Shown one piece after another: positions 15,425 through 23,263 of a stretch of 43,927 bases of DNA (position 1 is its first letter; the number at the start of each line of letters is the position of its first letter). The translations under genes were made by a program, and so were the position numbers. The notes beneath the pieces were generated by a model, which did not search any database, was not told the origin of the DNA, and saw only the letters and a list, made by a program, of their open reading frames with translations. Source of the stretch: Myroides phaeus (lineage in GTDB: Bacteria; Bacteroidota; Bacteroidia; Flavobacteriales; Flavobacteriaceae); the NCBI RefSeq assembly GCF_900099675.1, contig NZ_FNDQ01000021.1, positions 1 to 43,927 on the forward strand, in the 5' to 3' direction.

Positions 15425-17857
15425 TTAAAATCTATAAGATAATTTAGCTGCGAAGTTTCTTGGTGCAATTTCGTTGATATAACCACCTCTGTAGTAAGAA
15501 GTATATCCACGCTCATTGAACAAGTTATTCATAAACACGCTTAATGTAGCATTTTTGTATTTATATGCTGCTTGTGCATTTACTGTTGTATAAGCAGCCA
15601 TATCAAATGGTCTTGTATTTACATTTGATCCGTGTGCATCAGATGTTCTTGTGTATTCATTTACAGGTCTCTTTCCAACGTAGTAAACTCCTAATCCAAA
15701 AGATAAACCATCTAAAGCTCCGTCTGTAAATTTATAGTTTGCCCATCCATTAGCTGTATGCTCAGGAGCATTCATTGGAGCAGAACCATCAACGTAGTTT
15801 GGACTATCTTGGTATCTTGCATATAAGTTTGCATATCCAAGCATCACTTCTAAATTGTTTGTAATTTTTCCGTTGATCTCTAATTCAAATCCATTGCGTT
15901 TTAAATCTCCTGCAAAAATACTTTCAGTAGTAGATTGAACGTTTGTTTCTGGATCAATATACGGTGCTAATAAATTACTTTGGTTAATGAAGAAATAAGA
16001 GAAGTTTACTCCTAAGTGATCATTGTACCAATTAGATTTGAAACCGAATTCAATCTGATTTGTATCAGAAGCCCCAGCATATCCACCACCGTGAATTAAT
16101 TTATTAGATTGTCTTAAACTTGATGTTGTAGTATAAGAAACAAATGTACTAATGTTATCTTGTGGTTTAAAAATTAAACCAAACATTGGATTCCATCTAT
16201 CAATTGTAGCATTCTCTGTAGTACTTCCATTTAATCTACTGTAGCGAATACCTAACATTGCACTTAACTTATCTCCAATCTGAACATAATCTTGTGCCAT
16301 TAATCCAATAGTTGGAGTCATTGTACGCGTAGTTTTAATATCTCCAAATACAACATCTCCTGGCAATGTATTATTTATTGGTCCTGTAACATCAAAGAAA
16401 TCTACATAAGGTACTAAAACGTCGTTCCCTTCTTTATCTTTCCCCATTACTTGCCCAGCAGTATTTCCAGCAATAACTTTTGTTTGTCTATAGTCAAACC
16501 CTACTTGAAATGTATGTTTTAAAATTCCAGTAAAGATATCCTTACCTACTAAGTCAGCTTGAAATACAGAGTTGTAATCTCCTCTTTCGCTTTCTGTAAC
16601 TGTTCTCTTTAAATTTCTAAAATCTGTCCAATCTTTAATCTTGTCTTTTTTAAGAACTGTAGCAACACTTGACGTACGGCTATCATCATTGTAGATAGAA
16701 GCAGTATAAGACGTTCTGAAACTTAATTTTTCTGTCAATTGTCTTTCAAAACGAGCTACGTAATTTTGAGATCTAATTGAAGTATTATCATCATTATATC
16801 CTAAGAATTTATTGTGAGGCATTTTATATAATGCATCAACATTATCAGGAGCTAAATTAACTGTTCCTTTGTCTGGAGTATAATCTCCATTTAAGTAATC
16901 CATTTCAAAAGACAACTTCGTTTTGTCGTCAATTTTCCAAGCTAAAGATGGGTTAATGTAGAAGTGTTCGTTATTAACGTGTGTTCTCCATCCATCATTT
17001 CTCTCATAAGAACCATTGAAACGGAATGAAACTCTTTCTTTTTTATCTAATACACGTTCAAAATCAACAGTTGGGCGAATGTGTCCATAACTACCTGTTC
17101 TAAAACTTACTTCCCCTCCATTTTTGAAATTTGGCGTTTTAGTTACTAAGTTAATTACACCTCCTGCAGCACCTAAACCATTTCCAATTCCTTGCAAAAT
17201 AGCAGCAGAACCTTTTATTACCTCAACACTTTCAACTCCTTGCATATCTGAAATTGCTGAAGCTGTTCTAAAGTCAGAATCCATTCCTACTCCATTTCTC
17301 AATACTGGAGTACCACGGAAACCTCTAATAGACATACTCTCTTTTACACCACCATAACTTGCAAACTGAGTTACCCCAGCTACGTTACGTGCTGCATCTG
17401 TAATTGATAAAGCTCCTTGTTCTTTAATTATATGATCTGAAACGATACTAATTGATTGTACTTGGTCTTGTAAACCTAAGGGTAGACGAGTTAAGTATTG
17501 AAGTTTCTTAACATTTTTGTTACTTCTACCGTAAACAGTAATATTTGCTAATTGACTGTCTGTTACTAAAAGAAAGTTAACTACGTCTTCTTTCTTTGAA
17601 ATATTCATATCTCTTACTGAAGCTGCATACCCAACAAAAGTAGCTTTGATTGACTGCTTTCCATGTTTAACATCTTCTAAGATATATTCTCCGTTATCGT
17701 CTGTCTGTGCAGCATAGTTTGAGTTTTCTACATATACTGTTACAAATGGCAATGGCTTATTATTTTCATCAACCACACGACCTTTTACTGTCGATGTTTG
17801 AGCCATACTTACAACTGCTCCGCAGATAGTAAATAATAGGGTATTGAATAATTTCAT
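15425..17857 (-). CDS. TonB-dependent siderophore receptor
   Basis: This is an outer-membrane active transporter, probably for a ferric siderophore. The 810 residues comprise a signal peptide ending near MAQT (about 20) and a carboxypeptidase-regulatory-like domain (about 22-105, KGRVVDENNKPLPFVTVYV). A plug domain (about 125-240) has SIRGFRGTPVLRNGV and VEVIKGSAAILQGIGNG. The beta-barrel ends in the expected aromatic residue (KLSYRF). SITDAARNVAGVTQFA resembles FhuA/FpvA-type plugs. The downstream PepSY gene supports an iron role. Its promoter is well defined at 17896-17927; I could not identify a Fur box. Confidence 0.9.
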   Translation of the reverse strand: MKLFNTLLFTICGAVVSMAQTSTVKGRVVDENNKPLPFVTVYVENSNYAAQTDDNGEYILEDVKHGKQSIKATFVGYAASVRDMNISKKEDVVNFLLVTDSQLANITVYGRSNKNVKKLQYLTRLPLGLQDQVQSISIVSDHIIKEQGALSITDAARNVAGVTQFASYGGVKESMSIRGFRGTPVLRNGVGMDSDFRTASAISDMQGVESVEVIKGSAAILQGIGNGLGAAGGVINLVTKTPNFKNGGEVSFRTGSYGHIRPTVDFERVLDKKERVSFRFNGSYERNDGWRTHVNNEHFYINPSLAWKIDDKTKLSFEMDYLNGDYTPDKGTVNLAPDNVDALYKMPHNKFLGYNDDNTSIRSQNYVARFERQLTEKLSFRTSYTASIYNDDSRTSSVATVLKKDKIKDWTDFRNLKRTVTESERGDYNSVFQADLVGKDIFTGILKHTFQVGFDYRQTKVIAGNTAGQVMGKDKEGNDVLVPYVDFFDVTGPINNTLPGDVVFGDIKTTRTMTPTIGLMAQDYVQIGDKLSAMLGIRYSRLNGSTTENATIDRWNPMFGLIFKPQDNISTFVSYTTTSSLRQSNKLIHGGGYAGASDTNQIEFGFKSNWYNDHLGVNFSYFFINQSNLLAPYIDPETNVQSTTESIFAGDLKRNGFELEINGKITNNLEVMLGYANLYARYQDSPNYVDGSAPMNAPEHTANGWANYKFTDGALDGLSFGLGVYYVGKRPVNEYTRTSDAHGSNVNTRPFDMAAYTTVNAQAAYKYKNATLSVFMNNLFNERGYTSYYRGGYINEIAPRNFAAKLSYRF

Positions 17858-17895
17858 TCTATAGTTATGTTATTTAGACTTATTTAAAACTTGAG

Positions 17896-17927
17896 CAAAA
17901 GTAAAATGATTCTAAATAATAAACAAA
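17896..17927 (-). promoter_or_regulatory. Promoter of the siderophore receptor gene
   Basis: On the minus strand TTTG (17924-17927), a 20-bp spacer and TACTTTTG (17896-17903) match both consensus boxes. The -7 box lies 38 nt before the ATG at 17857. Confidence 0.72.
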
Positions 17928-18214
17928 TCTTATTAAGACTTTTTTTAAATAAGAATAGCGAACAAATAAGTATTCAATAATAAATCGCCTCCAAAAAAGA
18001 TAAAAAGACAATTCTGCATTGTTAAACTAATCCTATAAAGTATAATTTATAATAATGATTTACACAATAAAAGTCCATTATTTGCAATAAATAGGATAAA
18101 GCACAAATAACTCTTTTCCATAAAAAAGAAAGATTTACATAATAGATTGGATTGTTAGTATGATAAAGAACGTGTCAAAGTGTAGTTTTAAACGGACCAT
18201 GTTCGACACTTCTC

Positions 18215-18301
18215 CCACATTAGTACCACACAAGTTCGGAAAATGGCCTTTTTTCCCGAAGATGTGTGGTACTAATGTGGTACTAATGTGGTACTAATGT
18301 G
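18215..18301. repeat. Long hairpin with a tail of 11-bp tandem repeats
   Basis: CCACATTAGTACCACAC (18215-18231) is the exact inverse of GTGTGGTACTAATGTGG (18264-18280). Inner pairs such as TTCGG with CCGAA extend the stem. The right arm continues as three exact copies of GTGGTACTAAT (18266-18298) plus GTG. This lies within an 855-bp stretch (17858-18712) that has no intact gene. The stretch also holds the receptor promoter, AT-rich sequence of no known function at 17930-18170, and a decayed frame with a terminator at 18413-18718. Confidence 0.8.
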
Positions 18302-18412
18302 AAACAAATACCAAAGAAGACTGTAACGACAATGCTATTATCCTTATATCAGATATTATATAGGCTTTTGAATTACCTAATAGGCTACGTAGGTTACGTA
18401 ATTTAAAAACAC

Positions 18413-18441
18413 AAAAAAAGTTAGTCTTTAATAAACTAACT
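18413..18441 (-). terminator. Terminator after a decayed frame
   Basis: AGTTAGT pairs with ACTAACT (18435-18441 with 18419-18425) around a 9-nt loop, followed by seven T on the minus strand (18413-18419). It directly abuts the stop codon of the open stretch at 18441-18626. It may also serve the dinB-ldcA-yraN transcripts. Confidence 0.65.
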
Positions 18442-18718
18442 CATTGGTTTGATAATGTTCCTAATACTGTTCTAAAACTTTTTAATAACAGTTTGAAGAC
18501 ATTTGAAGTTATTATGAATTTTAATGATAAAAGTACGACCGCCTTTTCTAAACCTTTCCAGGCAAAAGTAAGGCACTTTAGATTGATGTATAGAAAGTGT
18601 CGAGATAAGACTTTTTTATTTGTAGATCAACCAAACTTGTTGCTTAATTTCCAACTTTCGTTGTTAATTCTCTTTCTTATATCGAACTCACGTAAATTAT
18701 ATATTGCGACTGCTAAAA
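18441..18718 (-). pseudogene. Decayed reading frame of unknown origin
   Basis: On the minus strand one frame stays open for 61 codons (18444-18626), ending in TGA at 18441-18443. It continues upstream in the same frame, past a single TGA at 18627-18629, to about 18718. No ATG begins it, and it touches the end of yraN in another frame. The tail reads KSFRTVLGTLSNQ and is basic and hydrophobic. It might be the C-terminal remnant of a transposase or other gene, but I do not recognise it. The terminator placed right after its stop supports a former gene end. Confidence 0.3.
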
Positions 18719-19072
18719 AAAGTAAAATGCATCTTCAATATGTTGAATATTATACTTTTCTCCAACCTTGTGAATAGCTATAATATCAAATCGCGCTTCT
18801 TCTTCTCGGTCATTTTCTTCTATATAAATATTTGCAGTCCTCACTAACAGACCTATTTTAGTTGCCTTCACAAAATCTTGTGGCAAACCAAACTCTAAAG
18901 ATGACCTTGTTTTTACCTCAACAAAAACCAAGATATTATCCTTCAATGCTATGATGTCAATTTCACCTTTCTGGGCTACATAATTGACAATTAAAATATC
19001 ATAACCTCTTTCTTTTAAATAAGCTACGGCAGCTTTTTCTCCTCCTTCTCCAATATCTTGACTCTTTGCCAT
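18713..19072 (-). CDS. YraN family protein (UPF0102), nuclease-like
   Basis: This 119-residue protein has the restriction-endonuclease-like fold signature of the YraN family. G-E-K-A-A-x-x-Y-L lies near residues 10-18, then KGEIDIIALKDNILVFVEVKTR, with the D and E-x-K pattern expected of a nuclease core. The biological role is not settled. It begins one base after the ldcA stop, so it is cotranscribed with ldcA and probably dinB. Confidence 0.88.
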   Translation of the reverse strand: MAKSQDIGEGGEKAAVAYLKERGYDILIVNYVAQKGEIDIIALKDNILVFVEVKTRSSLEFGLPQDFVKATKIGLLVRTANIYIEENDREEEARFDIIAIHKVGEKYNIQHIEDAFYFF

Positions 19073-19073
19073 A

Positions 19074-19970
19074 CTAAACGAATTTTAATTCAACTTTTGA
19101 CTCTTCTACTGACAACTTTGCTTTTCTTCCCATAGGTAATGCCAAATTCACTTCTCCATGTCCTGCTGGAAAATTAAAAGCAATCGGATAATCTTTGTCT
19201 TTTAAAATAGATAATATAATCTGTTTAGCATCATATCCAAAAGGAATTGCATTATCGTGCATATCTGTCATTCCTCCTACAATCAAACCTCTTAAATTAT
19301 CTAATAGTCCGTTGCGTTTTAAATTGTGCATCATTCGATCTACGTGATACAGATACTCATCCAAATCTTCTATAAACAATATCTTCCCTGCTGTATTCAT
19401 TGAAGACTTAGATCCTAATAAGCTATAAATAATCGAAAGATTTCCTCCTACTACTTCACCTTCGCCTTCGCCTAATTTATTTTCAACTTCCGGAGCTATT
19501 GTATAAACAAGTTCTCTTCCAAATAAGACTTTGTATAATGAATCTCTTGATTCCGGTGTAGATTTTGGAATACTAAAAGCCATCAATCCGTGAATAGTCT
19601 CAACTCCTAAGTTATGGATATGACTGTGCAAAACTGTAACATCACTAAAACCTATAATCCACTTTGGATTTTCAATGAATGCCGTAAAGTCAATATCATC
19701 AATAATTCTAACTGTACCATATCCTCCTCTGGCACACCAAATCGCTTTTATTGACGGATCTTTTAATTGCTGATTAAAATCTGCTGCTCTCTCTTCATCC
19801 GTTCCGCCTAATTGATAGTTATCTAAATCAATTGTTGCTCCTAACACTACTTCTAAACCCCATGATTTTAATAGTTCAATAGCTGATTCTGCTTCTAAGC
19901 GACTAAACTTACGTGCTGTACATACAATAGCAACTTTATCTCCTTTTTTTAAACTCTCTGGCTTTTTCAT
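19074..19970 (-). CDS. ldcA: LD-carboxypeptidase (peptidase S66)
   Basis: This enzyme trims the terminal D-alanine from peptidoglycan tetrapeptides during wall recycling, in the cytoplasm. The 298-residue protein shows the S66 features: N-terminal KKGDKVAIVCTARKF, the nucleophile S109 in IIGFSDVTVLH, and acidic FIEDLDEYLYHVDRM. The C-terminal histidine lies in FPAGHGEVNLALPMG. No signal peptide is present, as expected for the LdcA type. It sits 20 bp after dinB and one base before yraN. Confidence 0.9.
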   Translation of the reverse strand: MKKPESLKKGDKVAIVCTARKFSRLEAESAIELLKSWGLEVVLGATIDLDNYQLGGTDEERAADFNQQLKDPSIKAIWCARGGYGTVRIIDDIDFTAFIENPKWIIGFSDVTVLHSHIHNLGVETIHGLMAFSIPKSTPESRDSLYKVLFGRELVYTIAPEVENKLGEGEGEVVGGNLSIIYSLLGSKSSMNTAGKILFIEDLDEYLYHVDRMMHNLKRNGLLDNLRGLIVGGMTDMHDNAIPFGYDAKQIILSILKDKDYPIAFNFPAGHGEVNLALPMGRKAKLSVEESKVELKFV

Positions 19971-19990
19971 TATTACAATTTCTTTTCTCT

Positions 19991-21061
19991 TTAAAACTCA
20001 AAACTTAACTGCACAGCAATTGGTTTCTTTTTTTCATCTGTATTCAAGTTAGATAGTGATACACCAATTAGTCTAACTGAATTCTTTAGCTTCTCTTGAT
20101 AGAGTAATTGCTTTGCAATATCTAAAATAATATCGGTATCAGACATATAATAAGCAAAAGTCATACTTCTTGTCTGCTGTGTAAAATCAGAATATTTTAT
20201 TTTTAAAGTAACCGTCTTCCCTGCCACATTTTGCTTTTTCAAGCGAATACTAAGCTCCTCTACGATCCTTTCTAACTTCCCTTCTATATAAACTTCAGAA
20301 CTCAAATTCTCTTCAAAAGTCCTCTCTGTTCCAACAGACTTAATCATGCGATTAGACCGCACTGGCGAATTATGAACTCCTCTTACTATGTTGTAATAAA
20401 TTCCTCCTGCTTTTCCGAAGTGCTCTACCAAAAACTCCTCACTCTTACTTTTTAAATCCTTTCCTGTGAAAATTCCCAAGTGATACATTCTATTGGCTGT
20501 TTTCTTACCAATACCGAAAAACTTCTTAATCTCTAAGGCTTCTAAAAAAGCTTCGACCTCATCTGGTTCAATAGTTTTTTGGCCGTTAGGTTTGTTGTAA
20601 TCACTCGCAATCTTAGCTAAAAACTTATTGACAGATATTCCGGCAGAAGCAGTTAATCCAAGTCGATCATATATCTTCATCCGTATCTCGTTAGCAATTA
20701 ACGTCGCACTCGGACAACCAATTTTATTTTCTGTAACATCTAAAAAAGCTTCATCTAAAGCTAATGGCTCAACCAAATCAGTGTACTCATAAAAAATACT
20801 GCGAATTACTTTAGATACTTCTTTATAACGATCAAATCTTGGTTTCACGAAAATAAGATGCGGACAATTCTTTTTAGCCATAGCGCCACTAATAGCACTT
20901 CTAACACCAAACTTTCTGGCTTCATAACTTGCGGCAGCAACCACTCCTCTTTCTTCACTTCCTCCAACAGCAATTGGTTTTCCTCTTAATTCAGGAAAAT
21001 CAAGTTGTTCTACAGAAGCGTAGAAAGCATCCATATCAACATGTATAATCTTACGATTCAT
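19991..21061 (-). CDS. dinB: DNA polymerase IV (Y family)
   Basis: This is an error-prone translesion polymerase. The 356-residue protein has the palm motif HVDMDAFYASVE (7-18), with D9 as metal ligand, and the catalytic pair D103-E104 in LALDEAFLDVT. Helix-hairpin-helix (FGIGKKTANRMYHLGI) and little-finger regions follow. The C-terminus QLSFEF (351-356) is a good sliding-clamp-binding peptide. No LexA-like operator is apparent. It heads a likely dinB-ldcA-yraN transcript and is divergent from the antiporter gene. Confidence 0.95.
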   Translation of the reverse strand: MNRKIIHVDMDAFYASVEQLDFPELRGKPIAVGGSEERGVVAAASYEARKFGVRSAISGAMAKKNCPHLIFVKPRFDRYKEVSKVIRSIFYEYTDLVEPLALDEAFLDVTENKIGCPSATLIANEIRMKIYDRLGLTASAGISVNKFLAKIASDYNKPNGQKTIEPDEVEAFLEALEIKKFFGIGKKTANRMYHLGIFTGKDLKSKSEEFLVEHFGKAGGIYYNIVRGVHNSPVRSNRMIKSVGTERTFEENLSSEVYIEGKLERIVEELSIRLKKQNVAGKTVTLKIKYSDFTQQTRSMTFAYYMSDTDIILDIAKQLLYQEKLKNSVRLIGVSLSNLNTDEKKKPIAVQLSFEF

Positions 21062-21166
21062 TCATTCAGATAATTATAATTCAAAATTAATAGATTTTTT
21101 AACCTCTCACTACTTAAAAAAATTCATTTTTTTAAAATTAAACCGTACTTAACCTATACATTTTTA

Positions 21167-21174
21167 TAAATTTG
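21167..21174 (+). promoter_or_regulatory. Possible -7 box of the antiporter gene
   Basis: TAAATTTG matches TAnnTTTG and would give a leader of about 125 nt that includes the palindrome at 21258-21275. A clear -33 TTG is not seen at the right distance. Confidence 0.4.
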
Positions 21175-21257
21175 TATTGACTATGATCAAATTGATTGAG
21201 ACTATTATAGTTTTACTTATTTTAAATCAAACTTTTATAATATTCTCACTATTAATC

Positions 21258-21275
21258 TCCTAAGTTAACTTAGGA
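21258..21275. repeat. 18-bp perfect palindrome before the antiporter gene
   Basis: TCCTAAGTTAACTTAGGA reads the same on both strands. Its end lies 29 bp before the ATG at 21305. No T-run follows, so it is not a terminator; it could be an operator for a dimeric regulator. Confidence 0.6.
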
Positions 21276-21304
21276 TAATAATTAAAAAAAAGAAGCTATT
21301 AACA

Positions 21305-23167
21305 ATGAATGATTTTTTAACACAGGCATTTGTCTTTTTATTTGCCGCGGTTGTATGTGTTCTAATTTCTAAGAAATTAGGAATGGGATCCGTATTAGGA
21401 TACTTATTTGCAGGAGTACTTATTGGACCATTTGCTCTTGGTTTTGTAGGACAAGATGGTGCTGATATTATGCACGCAACAGAATTTGGTGTAGTAATGA
21501 TGTTATTCTTAGTTGGACTTGAATTAGACCCTAAGGAATTCTGGAAAATTAGAAATGAAATAATCGGTTTAGGAACAGCACAAGCCGCAGGAACAACAAT
21601 TATTGTTGCTGCTATTGCTCGTTGGGGACTGGGCTTAAGCATTGGTACAGCAATTACAATGGGATTTGTTATTACTATGTCATCTACGGCGATTATCTTA
21701 CAAACTATTTCTGAAAGAGGTTTAAACAAGTCAAATGCAGGTAAATCAAGTTTTGCCGTATTACTATTCCAAGATATAATGGTAATTCCAGTAATGGCAA
21801 TTATCCCATTATTAGCTGTCTCTACTAAAGAGCCTATTGCAACGGCTGCAGGTGGTAGTTGGCTTGATGGAGCGCCTGTTTTCATGAAAACACTTGCTAT
21901 CTTAGGAGCAATCTCTACTATTTTCCTTGTCGGAAATTATATTGTCAATCCTTTATTCCGATCTGTAGGTCGCCTACAAATTCGTGAAATATATACCGCA
22001 TCTGCTTTATTGCTTGTTATTGGGGTGTCTCTATTGATGCAACAGGTGGGGCTAAGCCCGGCATTAGGTGCATTTATCGCTGGTGTTGTATTAGCTAACA
22101 ACCCTTATAAACACCAGTTAGAAAGTGATATTGAACCATTTAAAGCTCTTTTACTTGGTATCTTCTTTATCGCCGTTGGTTCTACAATTAACTTTGATAT
22201 TATTGTAAACCAACCCCTAATTATCCTTAGCTTATTAGTTGGCTCAATGGCTATCAAAGCAATTGTTTTATTAGCAATTAGTAAATGGAAGAAATTCCCT
22301 AAAGATCAGTCTTTCCTTTTCGCTATTTTATTATCACAAGTGGGAGAGTTTGCTTTCGTGATCTTAGCTTTAGGTAAAACAATTAACTTGATTAATCAAC
22401 AATGGTATGATTACTTATTGGCTACTACAGCCTTGTCAATGGTAGTTACACCAATCTTATTGTTATTAAATGAGAAGTGGATTTCTCCTTATTTAGGATT
22501 AACTCCTTCTGCTACTGAACAACAAGAATACGACGATTTATCACATATTAGTGCAGAAAAGAAAATCGTTATTGCTGGTTTTGGAGACTTCGGAAATACT
22601 ATTGGACGTTTATTGCAAGCGAATGATATTCCTACATTAGTATTAGACAATGACTCAGAACGTGTAAATCACCTTCGAAAGTTAGGGTTTAACGTATATT
22701 ATGGAGATGCAACATCTATTAATATCCTAAAGTCAATTGGAGTTGACCAAGCCGATTATGTAATTGCTGCAATGGATCCACCAGAAGTAAATCAACATTT
22801 AGTTGCAATACTTCGTAAAAACTTCCCTAATGTAGAAGTTATTGTTCGTGCTAAAAACCGTAAAAATGCTTATGAATATCTTCAAGATGGTTTAACTGAG
22901 GTTTATAGAGAAACTTTCTTTACTGCTGTTTATGTTGGAGCAACTATGTTAGAAAAAGTTGGGCTAAGCCATGAAGAAGCAAGAACACAAAGCGAATTAT
23001 TCATTAAGAGTGACAGAGCTTCTCTACGAAAATTAGCGAAGAATATTCACAACTTAGAGGATTATATCAATGTCTCAAGAATGGAATTTGCAGAACAATC
23101 AAGTATGCTTAAAGACAGTTTAAAGCACAAAAGAAATCCAAGTACTGATGAATTCAGACAAGAGTAA
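21305..23167 (+). CDS. CPA2-family K+/H+ antiporter with RCK domain (KefB/KefC-like)
   Basis: This inner-membrane monovalent cation:proton antiporter has 620 residues. The N-terminal two thirds (about 1-400) hold roughly a dozen membrane spans. They include EFGVVMMLFLVGLELDPKEFW and FIAGVVLANNPYKHQLESDI, typical of Kef-type exchangers. From about 420 a Rossmann RCK-N domain begins (IVIAGFGDFGNTIGRLL), with an acidic ligand residue at the second strand (LVLDNDSERV). The RCK suggests gating by NAD(H) or a related ligand. No ancillary KefF/KefG gene is nearby. The ATG at 21305 gives the expected N-terminus. Confidence 0.9.
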   Translation: MNDFLTQAFVFLFAAVVCVLISKKLGMGSVLGYLFAGVLIGPFALGFVGQDGADIMHATEFGVVMMLFLVGLELDPKEFWKIRNEIIGLGTAQAAGTTIIVAAIARWGLGLSIGTAITMGFVITMSSTAIILQTISERGLNKSNAGKSSFAVLLFQDIMVIPVMAIIPLLAVSTKEPIATAAGGSWLDGAPVFMKTLAILGAISTIFLVGNYIVNPLFRSVGRLQIREIYTASALLLVIGVSLLMQQVGLSPALGAFIAGVVLANNPYKHQLESDIEPFKALLLGIFFIAVGSTINFDIIVNQPLIILSLLVGSMAIKAIVLLAISKWKKFPKDQSFLFAILLSQVGEFAFVILALGKTINLINQQWYDYLLATTALSMVVTPILLLLNEKWISPYLGLTPSATEQQEYDDLSHISAEKKIVIAGFGDFGNTIGRLLQANDIPTLVLDNDSERVNHLRKLGFNVYYGDATSINILKSIGVDQADYVIAAMDPPEVNQHLVAILRKNFPNVEVIVRAKNRKNAYEYLQDGLTEVYRETFFTAVYVGATMLEKVGLSHEEARTQSELFIKSDRASLRKLAKNIHNLEDYINVSRMEFAEQSSMLKDSLKHKRNPSTDEFRQE

Positions 23168-23205
23168 ATTTACTTCTATGTCTAACATAATAACTACTTC
23201 TCTGA

Positions 23206-23255
23206 AGTATCAACAAAAAAAGGATGCGATATCGCATCCTTTTTTTGTTGATACT
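23206..23255. terminator. Bidirectional terminator, 50-bp perfect palindrome
   Basis: A perfect palindrome with 25-bp arms centred between 23230 and 23231 has core GGATGCGATATCGCATCC. A7 and T7 runs lie inside the arms. It lies between the convergent antiporter and Gcr-like genes and ends 9 bp before the latter's stop. Confidence 0.92.
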
Positions 23256-23263
23256 CATTATTA

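Noticed and set aside
18493..18777. A 94-codon plus-strand frame
   Set aside because: It runs antisense to the end of yraN and to the decayed frame, and gives a low-complexity hydrophobic product with no recognisable motif.
21167..21304. Riboswitch in the antiporter leader
   Set aside because: The possible 125-nt leader shows only the short palindrome and no fold or conserved core of a known ion or c-di-AMP riboswitch.
21265..21885. A 206-codon minus-strand frame
   Set aside because: It is antisense to the antiporter and is proline/isoleucine-rich, typical of a shadow frame of a membrane protein gene.
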